A stretch of 54,424 nt of DNA from Cylindrodendrum hubeiense (GCA_014621425.1 JAANBB010000277.1:1-54424), one strand, 5' to 3'; shown: positions 1 through 11,914, counted from the stretch's first letter. The notes: a model not told the origin generated them from the sequence alone. Numbers and translations are program-made.

Positions 1-3000
1 GGTGCGTGAGTGGAGCCTCCGGGGCCAACCAAGCCTGGGGCCAGCCTGTCCTACCTGGGCAAACCTGGGCCAGCGCCGCCAGCCGGCTGCGAGATGAGAG
101 ATGCCGGTTCACCCCGATTTTTTGTCGCTCGCCGAGACCTAGACCCGTCGGGCCTGCCTGGGGACTGCAACGGGACTGGATTGGGCTGGACGGGACGGGC
201 AGAGGGCAAAGGGCAGAGGGCAGAGGGCAGCCTTCGCACACTGTGACACTCTCCTTGAAAGGGGCAAAAGGTGCGGCAATCCTGTTAATTGTTTTGCCAT
301 CCATTGCTCGGTCTTGTCCGTCTCTACCGCGCCGACCATGTACGAACAATTCTCGAGCTCACGAGTCCAACATCTCTTGCGTATCGCTTCCCGAGATCCA
401 TCCATCATCCATGCCCCATCCACCGCGGTGCCCACGCCGCTGACACACCCCCGGCCCTTCTCCCTGATGAATCTCCAGCTCTGAGCTCCCCCAGCCAACG
501 TCCGTCCGTCGGCGTTCCCCAAGAAAAACCCACTGTGGTCGTAGCGGTCTCAGCGGGCACAGCACCCTCCCTGGGCAGCGCGCCCACCCACACCAACCCT
601 TTGGGGATCCTCCCACAGTGCGTGCGTCATTGGATCTCGTCCCGTTGGCCCCCGGCAATAAGGTAGCTGGCGTCTCACCGTCCATCTTCGCCTCTTTTTT
701 CTTTCTTGCTAGCCCCGGGCCATCGAACAAGCAACGAACCTGGGCAAAGCAAGCAAATCAAACAAGCACAATTCCTGACCGACCCCGTGGCAGACGGATT
801 TGTTGCTCCGTTGCCCTACTACGTGGTATCCAGTGAAACCAGACGCTGCTCCTCGGTGCACCAGTGGTTAAATTTATCCCCGGCAAACCCAACCAGCCTA
901 AGCAAGTGTTCCCGCCAGGCTGTCATGGAGAGTGGATACAAGCCACGGACATGCAAAATTTGATGCCCATCGCCAGCGTTCCGGTCCAGCGCTCCAAGAC
1001 CCTTCCATCTCCATAATCCCGCGCCATGGCCCCTGGGGTCCACCGGCGGCAAGGGAGAGGGGACAGGAGCCGAGCTAAAACGCTCTTCTCCGTCAGCCTT
1101 CAGGGGGCTTCGGGGGCCATCTCACGGCCGACGCGGCCTACCCTAGCAAAATGCCACAGCAAACCTGCTTGCCCGAGCGTCTGCGACGCCTTCTGGCGCC
1201 CCCGGTGCCCGTCCCTTGAACCGAGTCAAAATCCGAATCCGCCACCGCCGGCGCCGCCTAACTTCGTGTTCCCTGGAATAAGCTATGTACGGAGTACCTT
1301 CGTAATCTACTCGTTGCCGTTGGCCTCGGTAAGAGACACATGCCCTGTGCCTGTACTGTACGACACCACCCGTTGCCATACAGTATACTACACAGTACCG
1401 AGTACGTATCGGTTAAGTTTTTTCTTCCTTGGGCCTGGGCTTATCTCTACTTCGGGACACCTGACTCGATAGCGTGTCTATCAGCGACAGATTGCCTTTG
1501 ATGATCCTGTGTACCGGCCTTCTTCGATCAACAGTGTAGCCCTTATCTACCGACCTGGGGCTGTATGAGAAAAGATTTCTTTGTACGATACATCGCATTT
1601 GAGGATCTCAATGGCTTCCGAACCCTGCACAGAGAGGATTGTGCCGATCTGCAATTGGCCTATCAGATATCGGCCTCATCGGAAATTCAGTATCCACTTT
1701 CCAGTTTTCCATCTCCAAGGATTCAATCGAGGCGTCCAAACTGACGCAAACCCAGTTCAGACGTTCTAGCCCCCAATTGATGTCGCGTTTGCCATGCGGT
1801 GAGCTATTTGTCGCTCGGATAACCGACCGTAGTGCGTATGGATAGACGCCGCATGATTTACCGAGTGGGTACATAGTATCCTGTCAAGACTAGAGCGCAT
1901 ATCGTGCATCCTGCATACATTCTCTTTTCAGAGCCACATCGGAACAAGCTCGATTGTCATAGTGAGTATGCACCAGTATAAATGGGACATGGTGACCCAA
2001 CTTCTAAGCCTTGGCCTTGAAATGATACCGCCTGCTCATGGTGAGCTCGCCTCTCATACCAAGTTCCTAATGACTCCAGTGAGACCAGCCTTTTTGGGCT
2101 TTGGTTCGGTAACTTACCGAGACTTTAGACCTGAGGCACCAACAGACAGTACGTACCGCCTGGACGAATGCCGAGAAATATGCCGCCCACCACTGGGATT
2201 GCCATCATGGAGAAAATGAGTGTATTGTCAAAGAGGGCCCGCTCGTAGAAGCGGGAATACAAGTCACGTCTCGAACTAGACATCTCCTAACTTTCTTAAA
2301 ATGGTTTCCTTGTTGTACAGATATGTACCTCTGGCGACGATTGGTCACACGTGATGTTGAACCCTAGATGCCAACCCTCCCCAGCACATGATAAAGTTCG
2401 CTCATACAGTTATTTGCTTTCTTGCTTATAGCCCGCATAGTCCACACCGACGGCTTGACGATGCAGTTGTTGTATTTTATGGTGTAGTCGAAATGGTACG
2501 CGCGGTGTTGGTCTCGGTAGTTGGGACTCCGAAGTGCTGCTATCGCCAGTACTTGACTCCGAACTACTACTCTCAGCGGCGCTTGAATGACGTGCTGTTT
2601 TCTACTGTGCTTAGCTCTGAAGTGTTGGTCTGTGTTATACACACTTCTGTTGATGGCCCTCGAGCAATGACATTATCCGTGGCGAATTGAAACAAGGTAG
2701 TGGTTGACGGGCCGTAACTTGCGATAATTCACGAAATAGAGGATTCGCCTGTTGGTATCCCGTCATAACTAACTGTCTTCCGATCCATTGCAGTATTTAG
2801 TTGGAAGCCTCTTGACACGGAACTTATCAGGTTACTTGTAGAGGCAGTGCCGTGGTACACATATGTTGCACGACACTGAGGGTATTGTTCCCACAGTCCC
2901 CTTGGAGTCCAAATAATACATTTATGCCTCGCCGATTTCGATGTTGTCCACTAGCTGGCTGATTCGCGTTTGTAGGATAATTTTGGGAAGAGACCTACAG

Positions 3001-4460
3001 ATGTCAGTTGAAACCCAATTCCCATAAACAAGGGATAAAAACTGACAGAAACTGATCGCCCTGTGACCCGCCACCCGTCCCAATGGATGGGCCTGCCGTG
3101 CCTGCCGGGAGGGATCTTCATCCTGTCAGTCCATCTTCCCACGATGGATTCAACAGTAAGTGGTTGCTCTCTTGTTCGGCGCAGCTAACTTGGCCGGTTA
3201 CCAGCGACAAAGCCAGAAGGCCCACAAGAAGCAGAACAGTCTAGAGGGATGGATTCATGTCAAGCCTTGTGTCTGAAATGACGGCAGCTAAAAGAATTAA
3301 AAGGAGACAAAGCAACATCACTAGAAAGATGGGATAGGTTCACTATTAACAAAGAATCGAAGCTCCCATACCAATGTCTACGACATGTTTATCCAGTTTC
3401 CGATCTGTTGCATTTCTCATCATTGGTTTATGGACCGCCAAAATGAAACGGCTATAAGAAATTCTTGATTCTAGAAGTATAATCACATCGCCAGACAGGG
3501 GATGTCATAGATTTGACTGGTGGGGTGCAGCAGGTCTTCCTTACAGGTCTCAGCCGCCACCCAATTATTTGTACGCGTCCATGTTGATCATGACCCAGAG
3601 TCAAGTTCTTGACGTGCTTCGAGAATTGCTGACAGGGAATATGAAGCTGAGAGAGTAAGATGAACCACAATGATTCGGTCCGTGTTCAACCCAGTCATCT
3701 TTGGGTAACAAGGGAGGTAAGTATCATATCAAACTCTCACCTTTGGAATGATTACATGCCCCAAGGACCTGAGCTCGATGACAGTAGTGAGTTGTGATTG
3801 TCCTGGATCGTAACGTTACGAGCTCAACAACAGTGGGGGAGTGGTGGTTTCCCCCAGTATCCAAGTAGAGCTCAGGGCTCTCGATGATATGGATATGGCT
3901 AGCTGCATTGGTTCCAGACAAGGCTCCGGTGGGATCTGTCTATTGCGGCAAGTCCATAGCAGACCGTCAGATCGATGGAACAGTTGTGAATTGAGTCTCG
4001 AACAAACAACCTTCGTCGGGTTCGAGACAACATTCCACCACCGTCAATAGTTATCCTCCCAGCGAGATTGTGCTAACTACAAGACCAATCAGTGTATGAC
4101 ATAATGCCATACTGTATCCATGAGGGCCAGTACCAGACAACAAGTGCGAGATGGCACGGCATAGATCCAACGTCGAGCCAGCCTGGGAGGGATATGGGAG
4201 CCCAGGATAAGAGGTACAACATGAGTACGCACATATCATCCATCACATACACGAAGGGCACAAGGTTGTGGTCTTTTGAAGATCTTTCATTCCGTTGCCA
4301 TGTATGCTAAAGCAATTCCGGTCCCTTTGTTAACCGAACATGAAAAGCGTCCCAACCAGGCTTTGTTTGCCTTTCAACACCCGCCGACCCTATGATCTGT
4401 CTAACGTCCAGATCATCCAGACGCAAAATCGTGAGACTCAAATCTTTTCGTTCATGGCAT
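1..4460. other. Gene-free left flank
   Basis: No reading frame here carries a recognisable domain, and no exon chain with good splice sites could be built. All open frames are short (about 150 codons or fewer). Composition shifts from GC-rich (about 1-1260) to more AT-rich (about 1270-4450). A short G/A-rich repeat based on GGGCAGA lies near 198-232. A GTACGGAGTAC palindrome-type motif sits near 1287-1297. I see no transposon ends or transposase fragments. A non-coding RNA or a highly diverged gene cannot be excluded. Confidence 0.5.
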
Positions 4461-4927
4461 TTAGTCAGTACCACCGACGGCACGAGCTATATATACGTTA
4501 GCATCCGGGAAATTCGTCGCCTGTAGGGCACGGAAGGGCAGCCATACTGTAGATCTTCATCTTGCTGTGAGTGACGACGGGCTTGATGATGCCCTTCTCC
4601 TCGAGCTCGGCAAGGCACTGGCGAGCCAGAGAGCCGTTGATCTTCATTCGGTCGACGAGGGTAGCGATGGTGACGAGGCGGTAGGACGGGACATCCTTGT
4701 ATAGCTTCTCGGAAGTGGTCTTGTCGAGAATGACGGCGTGCTGGGCCTTGTCCTTGACCTTGCCCTTGGACCTTTTCGTTGCGCGTAAGTCTCCATGTCC
4801 GCGACGATGGTGCGTCCGTACTTACCACTTCTTCTTTTGCTTCTTTGCTCCAGCAGCGGGTGCCTGCAATCGGGGTCAATTAAATGTTCATCGTGCGTCC
4901 GTGTGAGGGCATTCGGGCACATACCAT
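4461..4927 (-). CDS. rps25: 40S ribosomal protein eS25 (Rps25)
   Basis: Component of the small ribosomal subunit near the head, acting in the cytoplasm. Four exons were assembled by eye: 4925-4927 (only the ATG), 4826-4863, 4548-4771 and 4461-4486. Introns of 61, 54 and 61 bp have GTATGT, GTAAGT and GTATGG donors and CAG, AAG and TAG acceptors. The 96-aa product has the family's usual length, with a Lys-rich N terminus (KKQKKKW at about 8-14), the core LVTIATLVDRMKINGSLAR near 46-64 and a C terminus ending KMKIYTRAVGGTD. The last 26-nt exon is needed for that ending: reading on through the intron gives an unrelated tail. It is head-to-head with rps5, whose ATG lies 297 bp away. Family assignment is secure. 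Exon borders are inferred from frame and homology, not from transcripts. Confidence 0.95.
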
Positions 4928-5224
4928 TTTGTCTCTGATATGCTGTCGTCGACGAAGTGTGCAAGACTGGAAATTGTGGTGATGCGATTCAAAGAACCTC
5001 CCACCTTAGCCCCCCAGCCGGAGTTCGCCCAGGGCAGCCGAGCCCTAAGATTTGGAGTGGTGGGTACGTCCCTGGTTTTTGGCGCATTCTGATTCGCTCG
5101 GTGGGACACCACCAAAATTTCAACCTTCCTAACCCGAGCCCACCTTCAACTTCACGAAAATACCATCTCGCCCTCCAGTACTAACCGCAGTCCCCGTCAG
5201 TCCCAGCATCCCGCAACAGCAAAC
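4928..5224. promoter_or_regulatory. Shared divergent promoter of rps25 and rps5
   Basis: This 297-bp interval separates the start codons of two small-subunit ribosomal protein genes that diverge from it. It must hold both core promoters and 5' leaders. The octamer AGCCCTAA at 5041-5048 fits the ARCCCTAA site bound by Tbf1-type factors at ribosomal protein genes in several ascomycetes. It lies roughly centrally, about 115 bp from the rps25 ATG and 177 bp from the rps5 ATG. The site match is seen directly; its use here is inference. No clear TATA box was noticed. Confidence 0.6.
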
Positions 5225-5993
5225 ATGTCTGACGCCGGTGAGATCGAGGTCGAGAACGCCGCCCTCTACGAGGTGCTTCCCAAGGATGTTGTGAAGGAGG
5301 TTGGCAACGTCAAGTTGTTCAACAAGTGGGACTACGATGTCGAGGTCCGCGACATCTCCCTGACGTACGTTGGACATCAGAATGCCCTCCGCCGACGAAC
5401 CTTTGCTGATTGAAATCGACGCGACAGTGACTACATTTCCCTGCGAAACCCCGTCTACGTCACCCATACTGCTGGCCGATATGCCACCAAGCGATTCCGC
5501 AAGGCCAACTGCCCCATCATCGAGCGATTGACCAACTCGCTCATGATGCACGGCCGCAACAACGGAAAGAAGCTGATGGCTGTCCGAATTGTTGCCCACG
5601 CCTTCGAGATCGTACGTTGAATCGAATCTGTGAATATCTTTGAGTTTGTGGCAGCGCGCTGACACTTAGGGCTAGATCCACCTCATGACCGACCAGAACC
5701 CCATCCAGATCGCTGTTGACGCCATTGTCAACTGCGGCCCCCGCGAAGACTCTACCCGAATTGGTTCTGCCGGTACCGTCCGACGACAAGCCGTTGATGT
5801 TTCTCCTCTCCGCCGAGTCAACCAGGCCATCGCTCTCCTCACCACTGGTGCCCGCGAGGCCTCTTTCCGCAACGTCAAGTCGATTGCTGAGTGCCTTGCT
5901 GAGGAGCTGATCAACGCCGCCAAGGGTTCCAGCAACTCTTACGCTATCAAGAAGAAGGACGAGCTGGAGCGTGTGGCCAAGAGCAACCGATAA
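5225..5993 (+). CDS. rps5: 40S ribosomal protein uS7 (Rps5)
   Basis: Small-subunit head protein that binds 18S rRNA near the mRNA exit and E site. Exons are 5225-5364, 5428-5611 and 5676-5993, giving 213 aa, typical of eukaryotic Rps5. The introns have GTACGT donors. The second has a CTGAC branch site and a CTAG acceptor that restores the ATC|ATC join (FEI-IHLM). Conserved stretches include [19 protein letters not shown] in the middle and the C-terminal [20 protein letters not shown] followed by the usual ending [17 protein letters not shown]. An earlier possible acceptor at 5669 puts the frame out, so it was not used. The gene diverges from rps25 and converges on the GNAT gene (353 bp between stops). 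Confidence 0.96.
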
Positions 5994-6346
5994 AAGGTGC
6001 AACGGTGGTTTCATGACTGGAGTGGTTGCGGCTTTGGCATGGTTCCGGAATCTTTCAGAATTGCAATTTGCGTTCATCGGGTCTGGGAACGCGGCTACGG
6101 ATTGTCTTAGGTGGCTCTAGAGTCTCAATAAAAAAGTCAGGCTCCCTGAGGGTTCAATCAATTTATGTCTTCAACCACTTCGCTCGTGTGACTAGTCCAG
6201 ACTGGAAACCCGTCACAGACTTCGATTAAAAGAGGGCTTGAGCGGCACGCCGTCTCGATGGCGTTGCGTACGTATTGCTTTTCATCTCTCTGCTTGACTA
6301 TTCGTAAAACTCGTGGTACCGTAACTCATCAACGAAATCTAGGGCC
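5994..6346. other. Convergent 3' spacer, rps5 / GNAT gene
   Basis: About 350 bp between the stop codons of two convergent genes. It must hold both polyadenylation regions. No open frame or repeat of note was seen. Confidence 0.6.
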
Positions 6347-7168
6347 CTAGATGCGGGCCGGCTTGCTGTCAACCTCAACGCGTTGGAACATGCCAACATG
6401 GGCAATGCCCTCCTCCGTCCATTCGCCCATACCCTCATCCACCTCGAATCCCCATTTCGCCCAGGCACCGATGACTTGCTTCTGCGCATGGACACAGACG
6501 AGACCATTCCACTTCGGAACCTCTTTCTCATTGGAGGCGCCCATTTGTTCGAGGCCCAACTCCTTGATGCTCGGGTCGAAATATGTCGGGTTTGACTTGA
6601 GCCAGCTCATGACCGTCTTGACAAGCAGCCCAGCAATGCGATGGCCTCGGAATTCTTTGAGGACAGCCAAGCGACCCAGCTTCACGTATGGCTCTTTGCC
6701 GTCGTGATATGTTGTTGCCCGATCGATGCCAAACGTCTTTGGGGCCGCGACCGACGGAGCCTTGCTGTTCTGCTGCTCGACTTCGCCCTTTAGAGCACCG
6801 TTCCAGTAATCTCCGCCATTCTCAGGGTGCGATTCGTGGGGAAAGGGAACGAGGCGAATAGTGCCGATGGGTGTAGTGCGAGTTGAGCTTCGTCGCGGCT
6901 GCACCACGTTACCCTGCTCGTCGCGGATCTCGGCCTCCTCTGTCTTGTTGACGCTGGCGTAGACAACCCAGTGGCAGCATCGCGGGTCGTCGGCATCAAA
7001 CTCGTTCTCGGCAGGGACGTTCTGCTCCCCGATGAAGACCGCCTCGCGAACCTCCATGGCTTCAAGGAAAGTCTGGGGGATGGTCGCAGGTTGCGCCTCA
7101 GCTGGAGCGCCTCGCTGGAACCCATCGAGCTTGCTAGGCCCGATGAAGTTGATGAACGGGGTGCCCAT
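6347..7168 (-). CDS. GNAT-family N-acetyltransferase
   Basis: Probable acetyl-CoA-dependent N-acetyltransferase; the substrate is unknown. It is a single 273-codon exon starting at the ATG at 7168. The N-terminal part (about 35-75) resembles the first GNAT strands and helices (EVREAVFIGEQNVPAENEFD). The acetyl-CoA pyrophosphate-binding motif A is visible as GRLAVLKEFRGHRIAGLLV, with RGHRIAG at 174-180 matching the R/Q-x-x-G-x-G/A signature. Motif B follows near 215-245 (VCVHAQKQVIGAWAKWGFEV). A low-complexity insert at about 80-105 and another at 120-145 make it longer than minimal GNATs of about 150-180 aa, as in many fungal members. It converges on rps5. No signal peptide or membrane segment, so probably cytosolic or nuclear. 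Confidence 0.88.
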   Translation of the reverse strand: MGTPFINFIGPSKLDGFQRGAPAEAQPATIPQTFLEAMEVREAVFIGEQNVPAENEFDADDPRCCHWVVYASVNKTEEAEIRDEQGNVVQPRRSSTRTTPIGTIRLVPFPHESHPENGGDYWNGALKGEVEQQNSKAPSVAAPKTFGIDRATTYHDGKEPYVKLGRLAVLKEFRGHRIAGLLVKTVMSWLKSNPTYFDPSIKELGLEQMGASNEKEVPKWNGLVCVHAQKQVIGAWAKWGFEVDEGMGEWTEEGIAHVGMFQRVEVDSKPARI

Positions 7169-8380
7169 AATTGCTGGTTCGGTGATGTAAAGTGATGAGA
7201 TACAATGTGATATGATGTATGTCTCGGGCAGTCCAAGCAGACTCCGAGTGGCAGGATCTGAGTATTTGTATCACGTTGAGAGGTGAGGGTTTTGACGGAG
7301 GTGCAGGGTTGACGATGTGAGATTTAAGAGTCAATTAAGTAACTTGTTGTGTCAGAGACAGCTGTGTTTGACGAAAGTGGGCGTTCATGCAAACGGAAGT
7401 GTCAAACTCTGGGACGAGGCAGGGCTAAGGCAACTGCCATGATTCAAGAGTTGCGCAATAGAATCCTAGCAACCCATAAATTGAGGCCAAAGCGCGTATC
7501 TTCGCTAAAGCCAACGCCACGCTCATTGTAACCAAGTGGGTTTCCTACCTGGATGGGATGCATGAGGATGCACGAGGATGCAAGCCAAATGCCCACTGGT
7601 GATTGTTGGTGGGGCGCGCAGTTTCGGTCCAGGGTAGGTTCCTAACCACCCATCGCCAACCCTGTTTTCACAGAAACTGACGAAACCACGACACAAATCA
7701 GGGGTTCTATGACTAAACTAATAACAAAGGCCCATGTCTTTGTTCCCTGGGCTTGGCATGTTTCTGACGCGGAAACTGTTTGAAACGCTCTGGGTCTCCG
7801 GCCATTGGATAATCAACCGATTGCAGCTTCAACCCACTCTAGCCACTCCTATTCGAGAGGTCCGTACTCTTATTGTGTGGCAATCCACAGGGAACAAAAC
7901 AAAACTACTGTGGTTACAAACGAAATGGGTCAAGCAACATAGACGTAGGCCAGGAGAGTCCTGGTCGCTGCCTTTAAGGCAAGATCTGTACTATCCCCAA
8001 CACAACGGACAACCACACTGAATCATCAGTTGCCCCCCCGGTTACCCACCTGAAGCATGCACAACATGGAACCCTTGATTGAATATACATTTATTCAACA
8101 ATTTTTGTTTGTATTGGCGCATTAGCTACATAAAAAACTTATAATTAAGGTAGATGTATTGCCGTTAGTTGAAAACAAGATCACTATGACTTGCGTTGTT
8201 CAGGGTGGAGTCAACCCTTACCCATAGGCACGGGTGATTCCAAGACAACGACACAGAACCAACATCGAAGCCTCCTACCGCCACGATAGGATAAACCCAC
8301 ACTCGAACGTATGGGAATATTAATTCAATAGCCATAAGCTTCACCTATCTATTATAATAGATATCCACGACAACATATCT
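7169..8380. other. Spacer upstream of GNAT gene and downstream of NLP gene
   Basis: About 1.2 kb without a supported gene. It holds the promoter of the GNAT gene and the 3' region of the NLP gene. A 95-codon frame at 7734-8021 has no recognisable features. AT-rich DNA at about 8080-8160 and 8340-8380 is consistent with 3' end signals of the NLP gene. Confidence 0.5.
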
Positions 8381-9146
8381 CTAGACCTCGGCAGAGGCCA
8401 AGTTTGACAAGAAAGTCGACTCCTTGAAGGGGACGGTGGCGGACCCAAAGTCGGTGTTAGTCAAAGCAGTTCGTGCTGCATCAGTCAGGCTCTCCCAGGC
8501 AATCAGAGGCTGCTGACCACCCTTGGTGTCCGTGAAGATCAACTGATGGTTGACGACGACGTAGCTGATGTATCCAACAAGGGGGCTGTTGCCGGAGAAG
8601 GTACCGGAGCTTGAAGTATCATAATCTCCGTGTTGGGAAACAGCCATGCCGACAACATTAGCAGATGTGCTCAAGCTGTCCAGCCACACAACCGCGTTCT
8701 CCCAGTCATGGCGATGCCCCAGTCCCGAAGCAGGGGAGTCCTTGGGCATGTACCAGGAGTACATAATGGCATACTTGCCATTGTAAGTGGCGCCGCGGGC
8801 ATACACCTGACCGGTGCTGGAGTCACAGTCTCCAGAAGAGGATCCGGTTGTCTTCAGACCGCCACTGTGAATAAATCCCGTTAGTCTTGACTGGTGATGG
8901 TTGTTGGAGCTGTAATTACCCAGTGTTGCCAGCCGCGTCAACAGCGGGGAAAGGTACGCAACCATTGAATACCTTGAGGTACGGCTTGTACTTGAGGTAC
9001 AGCGCACCAGCGGTGGTGGAAGGAACAGCCTCGGCAAAGCCAACAACTGCATCATGGCTGATGACAGCACGCTTCTGAATGGCAGCGCCAGAAACAGCCG
9101 TGGCGGCGATAGCCAGACCAGAGATAAGTCGGGTGATGAGAACCAT
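8381..9146 (-). CDS. NEP1-like protein (NLP/NPP1 family), secreted
   Basis: Secreted protein of the necrosis- and ethylene-inducing peptide-like family. Many members are cytolytic to dicot plants by binding sphingolipids in the plasma membrane; others are non-toxic. Exons are 8920-9146 and 8381-8864. The 55-bp intron has GTAATT, a CTAAC branch site and CACAG. The product is 236 aa, the usual NLP size. An N-terminal signal peptide spans about residues 1-21. The family heptapeptide GHRHDWE is intact at about 125-131, and two cysteines (about 63 and 89) fit type 1 NLPs. The ATG at 9146 is the first in frame. No break is visible, so the gene looks intact. Whether it is cytolytic cannot be told from sequence. 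It lies alone between gene-free stretches, about 1.2 kb upstream of the GNAT gene and 3.5 kb from the DOCK gene. Confidence 0.95.
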
Positions 9147-10888
9147 GTTGACGATATGAGGGCTGGATCGAAGTCGAAGCAATAAGATAATAGTCGCAGC
9201 TGTTGGTCTTCTCAGTTCTCAGACACCATACGTCTCCAGGACTCGAGCTGCTTTATAAAGAAGTTAAAGAACTATATTCTGTGATGTCGGTGAACGAATA
9301 CAGGAATTGCTCGAGACTTGAGAGAGACAGGCGCCTTATAGCTTGGACCGTGGTGGTATCCTGTTACGCGATTGGGCCAACGCCCCTGAACGGCGCCGGT
9401 GGATATGAAGGCATCGCAGCCACGGATTGGCGGATCTTAAGTGGTTTCCGGCCGCAGTGTGCGCATCGTGGGTGTAAGTTCCCCAATTGGGAACGTTGGA
9501 CCGCTAGCCAGGGCCGCGATGTAACACGCGGTGTGTGGGGTATTTTGAAAGGCCAAGAGCTGTGATGGCCTAGAAACGTCTGTTTGTGGACTGATGACGG
9601 AGTTTTTGTTTAAACGAGCGGTAGCGATGTAAGAAGACGGTAGAGCGCCGGCAGTGGGGGTCTTAGCAACCGTCTCATATAGGCACGAGTGAGGCAATTT
9701 GTCATATTATCGCCTGCTCTCGGAGGAGCGGATTACCAACTGGGTGCTATAGACGGACTATTTTCTAGGAGGTGTGACTGATACATGTGGTTTACAGGGC
9801 TGTATAGAGATATATCGACGAAGGGGCAAGAATTCTTCATGTTTCCGAGAACGCACGTACGAAGCTTGGGCAAAGAGACGACAGGAACGTGATCTTGGTG
9901 ATCCTGAAACAGACAACTCTCCGAAGATACCGGAAGAACCTTGCAACACTTGCCATAAAAGAGCCAGAATCCCACCTCTACGATCAACCCCGCACCTAGT
10001 GCCTCACATGATACCCAAGTATTGGACAGGAGAGACCTAACTCACTATTTGGGACATGGGGTTGGCGGTGGAGGGTCGCGGCGCATTGTCTCGGACGCGT
10101 GAATGGAGAAGATACAATGGGAATGTCGGACGGAGTATGTATACGCATGCGTTGCGAAGAAATCCCGGGAATTCCATTGGGGCCGAATGGACTAGACCGG
10201 AAGTGTTGTGGTTTTGAGTCAGTTTGTTTAAGAGTGAAAACGCAGAAATGCGTGGTGAGACCTATACAAACATGTGCGTGTCTGCGCCGCGGCGCGATGA
10301 TGCAGGCGTTTAAGACAGTGCAGTTGCACAGACTCGAGGGCGCACATGTTGTGCAGCACAGGCGAGCCACTACCACGGGTGGAGAATAGTGCAGTCGCCT
10401 AGCGGCTTTGGTGCAAGGGCTCGGGGGTTTCGGGGTTTCTGCTATTTGGGTATTAGTCGAGAGGGAATGAGAATTCTGGTGATGCTGGCGCACGTGCGGT
10501 GTGGTAGTCGTGGTAGGGTTGGGTTGCACTATACAAAACACACTGTCGTATATGTCATGAGATAATGTTTTAGTTGAGGTGGTTGGCCTAGGACTGGGAG
10601 ACGCATTGGGACTCTGAGGGAGAAGAATGGAAAGACGCCGCCGACCTGCATCTCTGGTGTTTGCAAAGTAGCTTGGTCCCTGTTGAGACACCAGTCCTCG
10701 ACGAGGTAGCCTATGAGACATGAGAATTGGGATATATGCAGGTACAGACGCGCTGACGAGGCTTGCGTCTGCGTCTGTGTCCGCGTCCGCGGTTGGGGAA
10801 TGGACGCGAATGTTTCCGGGAGGCGGATGTGGCCATGGCTGTGGCTGGAGAGTTCCGTGGGGGGAGAGTTTCGATGGGGAACAGCCCG

Positions 10889-10937
10889 CGAATTGAGGCG
10901 AATTGAGGCGGATTGAGGCGAATCAAAGCGAATTAAA
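10889..10937. repeat. Short tandem repeat based on GCGAATTGAG
   Basis: About four imperfect 10-bp units (gaattgaggc, gaattgaggc, ggattgaggc, gaatcaaagc) followed by a weaker copy. Non-coding, in the NLP-DOCK spacer. Confidence 0.75.
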
Positions 10938-11135
10938 GCCCGGGCTGGCATGACTGTTGCAACGAGAAGGCTGTAAGTTCCCGCCTCCCGCTTCCAACGG
11001 GTTGGGGATGCGGGCCCTGCACGGTCGTGCAGATAGGCATCCTGGATGCATCTCGGATGTGATAGAATGGGATGAGCAGCGATGGATCCGTTTGATGTGC
11101 TGGCGTACAACGGTTAGTACAGCAGTTGGCTCGAG

Positions 11136-11162
11136 CCATCCATCCATCCATCCATCCATCCG
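11136..11162. repeat. (CATC)n microsatellite
   Basis: About six perfect CATC units in a row, in a gene-free region. Directly visible. Confidence 0.9.
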
Positions 11163-11314
11163 CCCCTGGCTAGCGAGAGGAGAACTCGGAGAGTCGAGGG
11201 AGGACGTGGCAGCCAACCTTGCGGGCCGCGATACCGGGTGGTTTCAGCACGCTTTTGCAATGGCACACGTTACAACACTGTGGATTCACGGCAGCAAACG
11301 CAAGGATAATACAC

Positions 11315-11393
11315 GCAGCACGTAGCACGAAGCACGCAGCACGAAGCACGAAGCACGAAGCACGCAGCAAGCACGCGCAGCACGGAGCACGGA
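11315..11393. repeat. 7-bp tandem repeat AGCACGA
   Basis: About ten imperfect heptamers of AGCACGN (N = A, C, T or G), interrupted once near 11368-11376. The unit is not a multiple of three, so all three frames stay open and give spurious Ala/Arg/Cys-rich frames. Confidence 0.9.
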
Positions 11394-11891
11394 TCAGGGA
11401 CGTTTTACAGCAGCGTGCTGTGCGGGCCGTTGCCAATCTGCAGGGTCCGTCTGGACTGGGCCGGCGCGCCGGGTACGTTAATTACATGCCAGGTGGCTCT
11501 CCTCTCTACCTTGCCTATCTTAGGTACTTCGTACTTCGTACTCCGTACTCCGTACTCTGCATCTAATTACTAAATGTCGCCTCCTGTGGCAGTAATTACT
11601 TGTATGTGCCTAATCACTCGGCGTCGCCCCTCCCCCTTCACCCCAGAAAGGGAAAAGCAATCAATCGCTGGGGGGGGCGGGCTTGCGGGCCAAGACAAGC
11701 CTGGCCGGGAGCCAAACCAAGGAGCCAAGACAAGGAGCCAAGACAAGGACGTGGAAATTTCGCTTTCGTCCCGTCGTCGCAGAATTCATTGCTGTCGCAT
11801 GAGCAGACGCATTGGGCAAATTACTACGTATGTACTCCGTACCTTGTCGTCGATCTTGCCATGCCAACGTCTCGAGTTGGGCTCCAGCCAT

Positions 11892-11914
11892 GATTCAGAT
11901 TCAGATTCAGACTC
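11892..11914. repeat. 6-bp tandem repeat GATTCA
   Basis: Three GATTCA units plus diverged flanks, in the far-upstream region of the DOCK gene. Confidence 0.8.

Noticed and set aside
5129..6077. Minus-strand frames of 178 codons opposite rps5
   Set aside because: Antisense shadow of an intron-containing ribosomal gene; composition follows rps5 codons.
8381..9182. NLP frame extended upstream to 9182
   Set aside because: The upstream start would be a non-ATG codon; the ATG at 9146 gives a normal signal peptide.
9996..10721. 241-codon minus-strand frame between NLP and DOCK genes
   Set aside because: Low-complexity Pro/Thr/Arg/His-rich, no domain, no clear start context; looks like non-coding GC-rich DNA.
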